Shown here piece after piece: positions 17,418 through 25,918 of a DNA stretch of 64,000 nucleotides (position 1 is the stretch's first letter; the number at the start of each line of letters is the position of its first letter). The notes under the pieces are model-generated. The model did not search any database. It was not told the DNA's origin and was given only the letters and a program-made list of their open reading frames with translations. Origin of the DNA: JAUICS01 sp964384335 (GTDB lineage Bacteria > Pseudomonadota > Alphaproteobacteria > Micavibrionales > Micavibrionaceae); contig CAYLKN010000005.1 of NCBI GenBank assembly GCA_964384335.1, positions 18,500 through 82,499 on the forward strand, in the 5' to 3' direction. Position numbers and translations under genes: made by a program.

Positions 17418-18356
17418 ATGAGCTGTAAAACGTGCATTCTTGATACGATCGGTAACACACCCTTAATGCATATCGATGATGACATATACGCAAAATGTGA
17501 GTTTCTTAATCCCTCAGGATCTATCAAGGCCCGCATGGCCAAATACATGATTGAGAAAGCGGAAGAAGAAGGCCTGCTCAGGCCCGGCGATACAATTGTT
17601 GAGGCAACGAGTGGTAATACGGGCAATGCCCTGAGTATGGTGGCCGCAGCAAAAGGATATAAAATGATTGTGATGATTCCGCACGGCTATACTTCGGAGA
17701 GGGTCCAGATTTCAATGGGATACGGAGCGGAAATCCGCTTTATCGGGAACTTTCAGGTCAATGAGGCCCGCGAAGCGGCAATCCGCCTTGGCCAGGAAGA
17801 CGGCTATTACTGTCCGGCGCAATTTGACAATGAATGGAATGTCGAGGAAAACGAAATCTGGCTGGGACGTGAGATTATGCAAGACCTCCCCGATGGTCTG
17901 AAAATCGATGCCATTGTGCAGGGTGTCGGAACAGGCGGAACGCTTATGGGTGTCGCCAAGGCCCTTAAACAAAATCATAATCCTGATATAAAAGTTGTGG
18001 CTATGGAACCTTCGGAATCGCGGACTCTTGAATGCTGCATTGTCTGCGATCACAAAATCGAAGGGATTTCAGACGGTTTCGTTCCGACGATTTACGAACG
18101 CTACGCCGATCTTATTGATGAAATCATCAGTGTGGACAGTGACGTGGCGATTGAAGAGGCGAAAAAACTTGCGACAGACAAAGGTCTTTTTGTCGGGCCC
18201 AGTGCGGGCGCCAATTACTGGGCCTCACGTGAACTGAAACGTCGTCATCCGGATGTAAAAACCGTTCTGACGTTTATGTGTGACAAGGCGGAAAAATACC
18301 TTTCCCTGTATAAATTCGATGCGGATAGCTTCACAGCATCAGTTTCTGATCATTAG
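17418..18356 (+). CDS. Cysteine synthase-family PLP-dependent enzyme
   Basis: This 312-aa fold-type II PLP enzyme resembles O-acetylserine sulfhydrylase and cystathionine beta-synthase. The PLP lysine is Lys37 in NPSGSIKARM, the substrate loop is EATSGNTGNALS (near 68-80), and the phosphate-binding glycine loop is GVGTGGTLMGVAK (near 175). The lysine motif differs from the NPaaSvKDR of standard CysK: Asp is replaced by Ala, so activity may not be ordinary cysteine synthesis. There are two cysteines at the N terminus and a CCIVC cluster near 198. The stop codon lies within a repeat shared with the SirB1 gene. It may belong to the neighbouring C1 island or simply sit beside it. Confidence 0.82.
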   Translation: MSCKTCILDTIGNTPLMHIDDDIYAKCEFLNPSGSIKARMAKYMIEKAEEEGLLRPGDTIVEATSGNTGNALSMVAAAKGYKMIVMIPHGYTSERVQISMGYGAEIRFIGNFQVNEAREAAIRLGQEDGYYCPAQFDNEWNVEENEIWLGREIMQDLPDGLKIDAIVQGVGTGGTLMGVAKALKQNHNPDIKVVAMEPSESRTLECCIVCDHKIEGISDGFVPTIYERYADLIDEIISVDSDVAIEEAKKLATDKGLFVGPSAGANYWASRELKRRHPDVKTVLTFMCDKAEKYLSLYKFDADSFTASVSDH

Positions 18357-18371
18357 AGCAATCTGCCCTAG
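18351..18371 (+). repeat. Collapsed copy of the palindromic repeat
   Basis: CATTAGAGCA followed by ATCTGCCCTAG is the pair of outer ends of the 65-base repeat at 54555-54619, joined without its central hairpin. The first six bases are the His codon and TAG stop of the preceding PLP enzyme, the same placement as the other copy. Confidence 0.55.
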
Positions 18372-18380
18372 TAAATAATA

Positions 18381-19223
18381 TTACTTAAGGTGTTCCGCAT
18401 GCCACTTAATATGATCACCGATAAAAGTGGCTATAGTGTAATAACTGTGATCATAGCCTTCCTGAGTGCGCAGATTAAGCTTAACACCTGCTTCTTCGCA
18501 TGCTTTTGCAAAAACGTGAGGCTGGAGCTGTTCATCAAGAAACTCATCGGCCGTTCCCTGATCGATCAGGACGGGTTTTTTCCAGTCTGAGTTTCCGACC
18601 AGACGCGTTGCGTCATATTTCTCCCAGTTTTCCTCGTTCCTTCCGAGATATCCCCTAAACGCCTTTTGACCCCATGGCACGTCCGATGGATTGACAATCG
18701 GTGCAAATGCGGAAACGGATGTATAAATATGCGGGTTTTTAAGGGCACAAATCAGCGCGCCGTGACCGCCCATTGAGTGTCCGCTAATAGCCATGGAATC
18801 GTCTTTTACCGCAAAGTTTTTCGCAACAGTATCAACCAGTTCCTGTGTAATATAACTGTCCATATTATAATGCCGCCGCCAAGGGTCGATAATGGCGTCG
18901 AGATAAAATCCCGCGCCACTGCCGAAATCGTAACTGTCATGTTCACCCGGGAGATCAAGCCCTCGCGGGCTGGTGTCCGGGGCAACAAGGATCAGGCCGT
19001 GTTCTGCGGCATGACGCTGGGCGCCTGATTTGGCCGTAAAATTCTCCCACGTGCAGCTAAGGCCGGAAAGCCAGTATAAAACCGGGCAGTTTTTTTCACC
19101 GGCCTGGGGTGGAAGGTAAACCGAGAATTCCATATCTGTCTGGGTAGATTCCGAAAAGTGACTGTATACATTCTGAAAGCCACCGAAACATTTCCAGGAT
19201 TTAAGCTTCTTAAGATCAGTCAT
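18381..19223 (-). CDS. fghA: S-formylglutathione hydrolase
   Basis: The enzyme hydrolyses S-formylglutathione to formate and glutathione, the second step of glutathione-dependent formaldehyde oxidation. It is an esterase-D type alpha/beta hydrolase with nucleophile Ser in GHSMGGHGAL, acid Asp in IDQGTADEFL and His in GYDHSYYTIA. I chose the ATG at 19223 (280 aa, MTDLKKLKSWKCFGGFQ), which overlaps the adhC stop by eight bases, over an upstream in-frame start at 19256. The family normally measures about 278-280 aa. Coupled to adhC, it supplies formate that the nearby formate-THF ligase can use. Confidence 0.95.
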   Translation of the reverse strand: MTDLKKLKSWKCFGGFQNVYSHFSESTQTDMEFSVYLPPQAGEKNCPVLYWLSGLSCTWENFTAKSGAQRHAAEHGLILVAPDTSPRGLDLPGEHDSYDFGSGAGFYLDAIIDPWRRHYNMDSYITQELVDTVAKNFAVKDDSMAISGHSMGGHGALICALKNPHIYTSVSAFAPIVNPSDVPWGQKAFRGYLGRNEENWEKYDATRLVGNSDWKKPVLIDQGTADEFLDEQLQPHVFAKACEEAGVKLNLRTQEGYDHSYYTIATFIGDHIKWHAEHLK

Positions 19224-20328
19224 AGCGGATAACTGTTCTGACACCCTGTCCTTCATGCATCATATCAAAAGCCGTATTGATTTCTTCAAGCGGCAGGGTG
19301 GCCGTAATCATGCTGTCAATATCAATAAGGCCCTGCATATACCAGTCAACAATTTTGGGAACATCCGTGCGCCCGCGCGCACCGCCGAAGGCCGTACCGA
19401 CCCAGCGGCGGCCGGTGACCAGCTGGACCGGTCTTGTTGCAATTTCCTCCCCCGATCCTGCCACACCGATAATACAACTCATACCCCATCCCTTGTGTGC
19501 ACTTTCAAGAGCCTGCCGCATAACATTGACATTCCCGATACATTCGAACGTGTAATCTCCGCCCCCGTTGGTCATTTCAACAAGATGCGAGGTCAGATCG
19601 CCTTTGATTTCATTTGGATTAACGAAATCGGTCATGCCGTATTTTTCAGCCAGCTCCTTCTTGCCCGGATTGATATCGACACCGATAATGCGGCCCGCGC
19701 CGACCATACGCAAACCCTGAATAACATTCAGACCTATTCCGCCAAGACCGAACACGATACCCGTACTTCCCGGCTCCACCCTGGCTGTATTTACAACCGC
19801 GCCGATACCGGTGGTAACGCCGCATCCGATATAGCAGACTTTATCGAAAGGCGCATCCTTGCGAATCCTGGCCACTGCAATTTCCGGCAGAACCGTGTAT
19901 TTTGAAAAAGTTGACGTACCCATGTAATGGAATATGGGGCTCCCGTTTTTTGAAAACCGGGACGTGCCGTCAGGCATAACACCTTTTCCCTGGGTCGCAC
20001 GCACGGCCTGGCATAAATTTGTTTTCGGGTTAAGGCAATACGCACACTCCCTGCATTCGGGAACATATAAAGGAATAACGTGATCGCCGACATCGACATC
20101 TTTAACATCCGCGCCTTTTTCAACAACGACGCCTGCACCTTCATGACCTAAAATAGAGGGAAAAACACCTTCCGGATCCGCCCCTGATAATGTGTAGGCA
20201 TCCGTATGACAAACACCGGTGGCTTTGAGCTCAATCAGAACTTCATTGCTTTTAGGGCCTTCAAGATCAACATCTTCAATTTCAAGAGGTTTTCCGGCTT
20301 CAAATGCAATTGCTGCTGTTGTTTTCAT
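19216..20328 (-). CDS. adhC: S-(hydroxymethyl)glutathione dehydrogenase / class III alcohol dehydrogenase
   Basis: The enzyme (frmA/adhC) oxidises the spontaneous formaldehyde-glutathione adduct with NAD. The catalytic zinc ligands are Cys40 (TGVCHTD), His62 (GHEGAG) and a later cysteine; the structural zinc site is Cys92, Cys95, Cys98 and Cys106. The NAD Rossmann motif GLGGIGLNVIQG follows. I use the ATG at 20328 (370 aa, the family length). An in-frame start at 20427 would add 33 residues unlike any family member. It forms an operon with fghA and sits opposite the metF-like gene, in the pathway for formaldehyde released by sarcosine demethylation. Confidence 0.96.
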   Translation of the reverse strand: MKTTAAIAFEAGKPLEIEDVDLEGPKSNEVLIELKATGVCHTDAYTLSGADPEGVFPSILGHEGAGVVVEKGADVKDVDVGDHVIPLYVPECRECAYCLNPKTNLCQAVRATQGKGVMPDGTSRFSKNGSPIFHYMGTSTFSKYTVLPEIAVARIRKDAPFDKVCYIGCGVTTGIGAVVNTARVEPGSTGIVFGLGGIGLNVIQGLRMVGAGRIIGVDINPGKKELAEKYGMTDFVNPNEIKGDLTSHLVEMTNGGGDYTFECIGNVNVMRQALESAHKGWGMSCIIGVAGSGEEIATRPVQLVTGRRWVGTAFGGARGRTDVPKIVDWYMQGLIDIDSMITATLPLEEINTAFDMMHEGQGVRTVIRYD

Positions 20329-20463
20329 GAGGACCCCGGCGTGTTTAAAATCAACTTTTGAAAAAGTAACACAAATGGTGAGCGTAAACCAGAGGGACCG
20401 GAGATCTTTATATACTGTTTGCGCCAATGCTGAGCCGGAAAGGACGTAAACAGAGTTTTGATT

Positions 20464-20492
20464 TTGGCCGATTTCAAATTACTCTGTATTTT
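20464..20492 (+). promoter_or_regulatory. Putative promoter of the metF-like gene
   Basis: TTGGCC (20464-20469) and TATTTT (20487-20492) with 17 bp between them lie 28 bases before the ATG at 20520. AGGAC precedes the start codon. Confidence 0.4.
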
Positions 20493-20519
20493 AGAACAAT
20501 TAAATTATGAGGACATGGA

Positions 20520-21434
20520 ATGCTGCACACGCAAACACAAAAAAAGAACATTCAGGAATTTATTAAAAACGCCTCTCTTGAAATTACGCCCGGGATGCGG
20601 CGGTCCTTTTCCTCTTTCTCAGAAATTATAAATCCGGGCCGCAGGGTGTTTGTAACCTACCTTCCCTACTCCGACCCGAATGAGATGATTGAAACCGCCA
20701 CTGAACTGCGCCAGAACGGGATGGAACCTGTACCGCACCTGGCCGCACGCACTATGGAAGGGCCGGATCAGCTTTACGCAATTCTGCAACGTCTTAGAAA
20801 TGAGGCCGATGTCAGAGACGTTCTTATTATTGGCGGCGGCGGAAAAAAACCAAAGGGGGATTTTGAATCCACAATTGATATGCTGAAAACAGGTATGTTT
20901 GAAGACTTCGGTCTCCGCTCCATAGGTGTTGCCGGCCACCCCGAAGGCAACACAGATATCCCGGAGGAAGAAATACGCAAAGCCCTTGAGTTTAAAAACA
21001 ATTACGCCAGAACCCATAATATCCATATGTATATCGTAACGCAGTTTGTGCTTGAATCTGCCCCGGTTTTCAAATGGCTTGAAACGCTTGAGGAATGGGG
21101 CAACGAGCTTCCCGTCAATATCGGTTTGCCCGGACCTGCAACGCTTAAGGCCCTTTTAAAATACGCAAATATGTGCGGTGTAAACGCATCATTAAGTTTT
21201 CTGAGAAAACAGGGATTACGCGCATTCAGACTGGCTTCCGTTAGTATGCCTGACAGACAGCTTTCCCGCCTGGCCCAATATTATGCGGAAACCGAAGATT
21301 GCCCGATCACCCGGGTGCATTTTTTCAATTTCGGCGGTCTGAAACGCACGATGCAGTTTATCCAGGCCGTTGAAAACGGAAATTTCGAGATGAAACGTTT
21401 CGGACGCGGCTTTAATCTGGAAGACAAAATTTAA
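20520..21434 (+). CDS. Methylenetetrahydrofolate reductase-family protein
   Basis: This 304-aa protein has the TIM-barrel MetF pattern: a strand with VFVTYLPYSDPNEMIETA, then VPHLAARTMEG where MetF has its folate/FAD loop, GVAGHPEGNTD near residue 145, and VTQFVLESAPVFKWLE. It is well diverged from classical MetF, and the segment after the loop (LIIGGGGKKPKGDF) replaces the usual LRGD. Homologues of this type occur in sarcosine/dimethylglycine clusters, where they would handle 5,10-methylene- and 5-methyl-THF. It converges with the AraC regulator, with eight bases between stops. Direction of catalysis in vivo is not known. Confidence 0.85.
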   Translation: MLHTQTQKKNIQEFIKNASLEITPGMRRSFSSFSEIINPGRRVFVTYLPYSDPNEMIETATELRQNGMEPVPHLAARTMEGPDQLYAILQRLRNEADVRDVLIIGGGGKKPKGDFESTIDMLKTGMFEDFGLRSIGVAGHPEGNTDIPEEEIRKALEFKNNYARTHNIHMYIVTQFVLESAPVFKWLETLEEWGNELPVNIGLPGPATLKALLKYANMCGVNASLSFLRKQGLRAFRLASVSMPDRQLSRLAQYYAETEDCPITRVHFFNFGGLKRTMQFIQAVENGNFEMKRFGRGFNLEDKI

Positions 21435-21442
21435 TATACAGT

Positions 21443-22453
21443 TTACTCCCGCTCGACCTGTGCACGCTCTTCCCGCGGTGAACGCCCGTACATTTCCTTA
21501 TAGGTTTTTGAAAAATGAGATGCGGAAACAAAACCCGAGGCCAGCGCAATATCAAGAATGGACATGTCACTTTGATATAAAAGATGACGGGCATGCTGCA
21601 GTCGGAGATCAAGATAATATCTGGCCGGGGAGCGACCGGCATGCTGCGCAAAAACACGTTCCATCTGGCGTCTTGAAAAACCGGCGCGGGCGGCAAGTTC
21701 GTCCATATCAAGAGGATCGTGGATACTGGCTTCCATCGTTTCGATAATGCCTATCACCTTGTTGTTCTGGATTCCGAGCCTTGCCTGAACCGGCAACCTC
21801 TGCTGGTCATTCGGATTTCGCATCCTGTCAACCAGGCATTGCTCAGAAACGGCCCAGGCCAGATCCTTGCCGTGCTCCTCTCTTATCATATAGAGCATGA
21901 GATCAAGCGAAGCAGTCCCGCCGCCGCATGTCAGACGGTTGTTATCAACTTCATAAAGATCGGATGAAGATTCAATATCAGGAAATGTTTCCTGAAATCC
22001 GGCCAGATTTTCCCAGTGTATGACGCATTTATGTCCGTTAAGCAATCCGGCGGACGCCAGAACGTATGAACCGGTACACAATGATCCTATCTTACATTCC
22101 TGAAGCGCCTGGACACGGAGCCAGCTTTCAGCCGTGCGGTCTCTGAATTTCTCAACCCCAAGGCCGCTGCATACAAATACGTAATCATACGGTTTATCCT
22201 TGCCCGGAATAATTTTTGTTTCGGCGGCAGATTGATCGACCTGGATAACAACGCCGTTGCTGGCCTTTATGTTTCCGCCATCCGTACTGATCAGAGTCCA
22301 TTTATAAAGCTCCTTCATTGAAACCCGGTTGGCCAGACGGATCGCTTCGATTGCCGTTGAAAACGCAATCATCGAAAAACTGGGATAAAGGTAGAAGGCA
22401 ATATATTTTGCGTCACTCAGTCTGAATTGATTCGTAGCAACAGGAATATTCAT
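21443..22453 (-). CDS. GlxA/GbdR-like AraC-family transcriptional regulator
   Basis: This 336-aa regulator has an N-terminal DJ-1/PfpI-like domain (about residues 15-190; FVCSGLGVEKF, GSLCTGSYVLASAGLLNGHK) and a C-terminal AraC-type double helix-turn-helix (about 225-325; LDMDELAARAGFSRRQMERVF, split here as LDMDELAARAG and FSRRQMERVF). The cysteine in the CTG nucleophile-elbow region is present, but such domains usually sense ligands rather than act enzymatically. The same architecture is found in GbdR, the activator of glycine betaine and dimethylglycine catabolism in Pseudomonas. Its position inside this island makes it the probable local activator. Divergent from fhs across 154 bases. Confidence 0.9.
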   Translation of the reverse strand: MNIPVATNQFRLSDAKYIAFYLYPSFSMIAFSTAIEAIRLANRVSMKELYKWTLISTDGGNIKASNGVVIQVDQSAAETKIIPGKDKPYDYVFVCSGLGVEKFRDRTAESWLRVQALQECKIGSLCTGSYVLASAGLLNGHKCVIHWENLAGFQETFPDIESSSDLYEVDNNRLTCGGGTASLDLMLYMIREEHGKDLAWAVSEQCLVDRMRNPNDQQRLPVQARLGIQNNKVIGIIETMEASIHDPLDMDELAARAGFSRRQMERVFAQHAGRSPARYYLDLRLQHARHLLYQSDMSILDIALASGFVSASHFSKTYKEMYGRSPREERAQVERE

Positions 22454-22607
22454 CTTTCCAAATAATAACCATACATAATAAAATCAGTATGGCGCAAAAT
22501 GAATAAAGTCGCAAACAGGAAAGAGTATGTCGTCTTGTAAAGGCCCTGAAATTATGCGTTAGGTAACATGAAAGACTATATGCATAAAATTAAACAGCGA
22601 GACAGTC

Positions 22608-24290
22608 ATGCCTGATAAATTCGAAAGTGATATTGAAATTGCCCGCAAAGCCGACAAAAAACCGATCACGGATATCGCCAAAGCGCTTGATATCAAAGAA
22701 AGCGCATTGCACCCGTACGGACATTATATTGCAAAAATCGACGGTGAATTTATAAGCTCCATTCAGGATAGACCGAGCGGAAAGCTCATCCTTGTAACGG
22801 CGATAACGCCCACCCCGGCTGGTGAGGGCAAAACAACAACGACGGTCGGGCTTGGGGACGGCCTGTCCCGCATTGGCAAGAAATCCCTGATCTGCATCAG
22901 GGAGCCAAGTCTGGGGCCATGTTTTGGTATGAAGGGCGGTGCCGCCGGCGGAGGCAAGGCACAGGTCGTGCCCATGGAAAATATCAATCTGCATTTCACA
23001 GGGGATTTTCATGCCATCGGTATCGCCCATAATCTTTTGTCCGCAATGATGGACAATCATATTTACTGGGGCAACGATCTTGACATCGATGTGCGTCGCA
23101 TTCCCTGGAAAAGGGTAATGGATATGAACGACAGGAATCTGCGCCAGATAACAACCGGTCTGGGCAGTCCGGGGAACGGATTTCCGCGTGAAGACGGATT
23201 TGATATAACCGTTGCATCCGAAATCATGGCCATATTCTGTCTGTCCAAAACCATTAAGGATCTTGAAGAGAGACTGGGTAATATTGTCGTGGCTTACACC
23301 CGGGATAAAAAACCCGTTACCGCAAGGGAGTTGAAGGCGCACAGTGCAATGGCCGTTTTGCTTAAAGATGCGTTTATGCCGAATCTTGTACAGACACTCG
23401 AAAACACTCCGGCCTTTATCCACGGCGGGCCTTTCGCAAACATCGCGCACGGCTGCAATTCACTGGTTGCGACCGATACAGCTCTAAAACTTGCGGATTA
23501 TGTGGTGACAGAGGCCGGATTTGGCGCAGATCTTGGCGCTGAAAAATTCTTCGATATCAAATGCCGTAAAGGTGACCTTAAACCCAGTGCCGCCGTCGTG
23601 GTGGCAACTATCAGGGCTCTTAAAATGCATGGCGGTGTTTCAGTCAAGAATCTTGACCAGCCGAATGTCGATGCCGTCAGACTCGGTCTTGAAAACCTTA
23701 ACCGTCACCTTGAAAATCTTTCAAAATTCAATATACCCGCAGTTGTGGCCTTAAATCATTTCGTCAAAGATACGGATGAGGAAATTGAGGAGGTACAGAC
23801 ATTCTGCAAACAAAAAGGCGTGAGTGCTTTTGTCTGCATGCACTGGGCAAAAGGAAGCGAAGGGATCGAGGCACTTGCCAGACACGTTGTGAAGATTTCA
23901 GAAAACCGGGAAAGTGAATTCAGATTTCTTTACGACGAAAACCTGCCGCTTCTTGAAAAGGTTCGCAAGATCAGCTCCGAACTATACCGTGCGGATCATG
24001 TAAGTGCCTCATCGAATATTATCAACCAGCTTCAGACGTGGGAGGATCAGGGCTATGGCAATCTTCCGGTTTGTATGGCTAAGACGCAGTACAGTTTTTC
24101 AACGGACCCCAATCTCAAAGGCGCACCGGTTAATCACAGTCTGGAAATCCGGGAAGTGCGTCTAAGCGCAGGGGCGGGATTTGTCGTCGTCGTCTGCGGA
24201 AGCATTATGACCATGCCCGGCCTTCCCCGTGAACCGGCAGCAAATATAATAAGACTGAATGACGCAGGCGAGATAGAAGGTTTATTTTAA
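22608..24290 (+). CDS. fhs: Formate--tetrahydrofolate ligase
   Basis: Fhs joins formate to tetrahydrofolate with ATP, giving 10-formyl-THF. The 560-aa protein has the normal family length. It carries the P-loop TPAGEGKTTTTVGLGDGL (near residues 66-85), the diagnostic EPSLGPCFGMKGGAAGGG and NLHFTGDFHAI, and GGPFANIAHGCNS. No strong ribosome-binding site precedes the ATG at 22608. It leads the plus-strand run with soxB, soxD, soxA, soxG and the dimethylglycine-dehydrogenase-like gene, and can recapture formate made by the adhC-fghA pair. Confidence 0.97.
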   Translation: MPDKFESDIEIARKADKKPITDIAKALDIKESALHPYGHYIAKIDGEFISSIQDRPSGKLILVTAITPTPAGEGKTTTTVGLGDGLSRIGKKSLICIREPSLGPCFGMKGGAAGGGKAQVVPMENINLHFTGDFHAIGIAHNLLSAMMDNHIYWGNDLDIDVRRIPWKRVMDMNDRNLRQITTGLGSPGNGFPREDGFDITVASEIMAIFCLSKTIKDLEERLGNIVVAYTRDKKPVTARELKAHSAMAVLLKDAFMPNLVQTLENTPAFIHGGPFANIAHGCNSLVATDTALKLADYVVTEAGFGADLGAEKFFDIKCRKGDLKPSAAVVVATIRALKMHGGVSVKNLDQPNVDAVRLGLENLNRHLENLSKFNIPAVVALNHFVKDTDEEIEEVQTFCKQKGVSAFVCMHWAKGSEGIEALARHVVKISENRESEFRFLYDENLPLLEKVRKISSELYRADHVSASSNIINQLQTWEDQGYGNLPVCMAKTQYSFSTDPNLKGAPVNHSLEIREVRLSAGAGFVVVVCGSIMTMPGLPREPAANIIRLNDAGEIEGLF

Positions 24291-24315
24291 TCGGATTCCG
24301 TACTAGGTTATTTTT

Positions 24316-25566
24316 ATGAACAGATATTCGATCTTTTCCCTGGCCCTTAATGCACTTACGGGTCATAAAGACTGGCAAAAAGCCTGGCGGTCGCCGGAGC
24401 CCAGAAAAGAATACGATGCCTTGATTATCGGCGGCGGCGGGCACGGGCTGGGCACGGCCTATTACCTCGCCAAAAAATTCGGCATGAACAATATTGCCGT
24501 CCTTGAGAAAGGATGGCTTGGCGGAGGGAACACGGGGCGCAACACCACCATTATCCGGTCAAACTATCAGGAAGACGAAAGTGCCAGGCTTTACGACCAT
24601 GCTCTCGATTTATGGCAGAACCTGTCTCAGGAGTTGAATTACAATGTCATGTATTCCGCACGGGGGCTTATCAACCTTGCGCACGAACAGAACGAGGCGC
24701 GCGATATAAAGCGGCGGGTTCATGCAAACCGCCTTAACGGGCTTGACTGCCGATGGATCACCCCGGAAGAGATTAAGGCAATGTGTCCGATTATCAATAC
24801 ATCCAGAAATATACGCTATCCTGTCTGGGGCGGGATTTACCAGCCAAAGGGCGGCGTAAACCGCCATGACGCGGTGGCCTGGGGTTATGCCCGGGCCGCG
24901 GATGCGCTTGGCGTGGATATTATCCAGCAATGCGAGGTAAAATCGCTTTTAATCAAGGACGGAAAAATAACCGGTGTTGATACCACAAAAGGCCGGATAA
25001 AAGCACCGAAAGTCGGGGTGGCAGTTGCCGGACATGCCTCGGTTCTGGGCGATATGGCAGGCCTGCGCCTTCCCATTGAAACACATCCTCTGCAGGCGCT
25101 TGTATCAGAGCCGGTAAAGCCGGTGATGCCGACAACCATCATGTCCAATCTCGTTCATGTGTATTTAAGTCAGTCCGATAAGGGGGAACTCGTAATCGGG
25201 GCCGGAATCGATCCTTACAATTCCTATACGCAGCGTGGCCATATTGATGTTGTCGAGGAGCAGATCAGAGCCTTAAAAGAAATGTACCCGATTATCAGCC
25301 GTCTTCGCATGTTGCGCAAATGGGCGGGCATGGTCGATATATGCCCGGACGCCTCTCCAATTATTTCGAAAACGCCGGTACAAGGAATGTATATCAACTG
25401 CGGATGGGGGACCGGCGGCTGGAAAGCCACGCCCGGTTCCGCCGACGTGTTTGCGCATACAATTGCAAAGGACGAGCCGCATGAAATTAACGCACCCTTT
25501 TCACTTGACCGTTTTACAAGCGGACGTGTCATACCGGAGCATGGTGCGGCAGCGGTCGCCCATTAG
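24316..25566 (+). CDS. soxB: Sarcosine oxidase subunit beta
   Basis: The beta subunit (416 aa) of heterotetrameric sarcosine oxidase carries the sarcosine-oxidising flavin. It has the DAO-type dinucleotide motif ALIIGGGGHGLGTAYYLA (residues 35-52), the loop GGGNTGRNTTIIRSNY, and His184 in VNRHDAVAWG, the region where the beta-subunit histidine carries covalent FMN in characterised enzymes. It lies 25 bases after fhs. The complex converts sarcosine, THF and O2 to glycine, 5,10-methylene-THF and H2O2. Confidence 0.96.
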   Translation: MNRYSIFSLALNALTGHKDWQKAWRSPEPRKEYDALIIGGGGHGLGTAYYLAKKFGMNNIAVLEKGWLGGGNTGRNTTIIRSNYQEDESARLYDHALDLWQNLSQELNYNVMYSARGLINLAHEQNEARDIKRRVHANRLNGLDCRWITPEEIKAMCPIINTSRNIRYPVWGGIYQPKGGVNRHDAVAWGYARAADALGVDIIQQCEVKSLLIKDGKITGVDTTKGRIKAPKVGVAVAGHASVLGDMAGLRLPIETHPLQALVSEPVKPVMPTTIMSNLVHVYLSQSDKGELVIGAGIDPYNSYTQRGHIDVVEEQIRALKEMYPIISRLRMLRKWAGMVDICPDASPIISKTPVQGMYINCGWGTGGWKATPGSADVFAHTIAKDEPHEINAPFSLDRFTSGRVIPEHGAAAVAH

Positions 25567-25618
25567 GAGGTAAAATGAAAGCACATAACACGTTATTAAA
25601 ACAAAAGAGGCTTGAAAC

Positions 25619-25918
25619 ATGTTTTTGATAAAATGCCCATGGTGCGGGGAACGGGATCAGAGTGAATTTAAATATGGCGGTGAAGCCCATATCGTTCGCC
25701 CGACAAACAGTGATAAAATGACAGATGCGCAATGGGCAGATTACCTGTTTATGCGCAAAAATCCCAAAGGCATTCATTATGAGCGCTGGGTCCATGCACA
25801 TGGCTGCGGCCAGTGGTTTAATGCCGCACGCAACACAGCCACAGATGAATGGATCAGGTTTTATAAAATTGGTGAACAACCGCCTGAAACAACCGGGAAA
25901 GAACAAGCGAAGCAATGA
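25619..25918 (+). CDS. soxD: Sarcosine oxidase subunit delta
   Basis: The small delta subunit (99 aa) stabilises the heterotetramer through a zinc site. Ligands are visible as CPWCG (Cys6, Cys9) and HAHGCGQWF (His59 to Cys63). Its stop overlaps the soxA start by four bases (ATGA), so the two are translationally coupled. The order beta-delta-alpha-gamma is the standard soxBDAG order. Confidence 0.96.
   Translation: MFLIKCPWCGERDQSEFKYGGEAHIVRPTNSDKMTDAQWADYLFMRKNPKGIHYERWVHAHGCGQWFNAARNTATDEWIRFYKIGEQPPETTGKEQAKQ

Noticed and set aside
22454..22607. Possible riboswitch before fhs
   Set aside because: No convincing paired architecture seen; AT-rich divergent promoter region only.
22590..23450. 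286-aa open frame antisense to fhs
   Set aside because: Overlaps the conserved fhs N-terminal half; no motif or independent signal.
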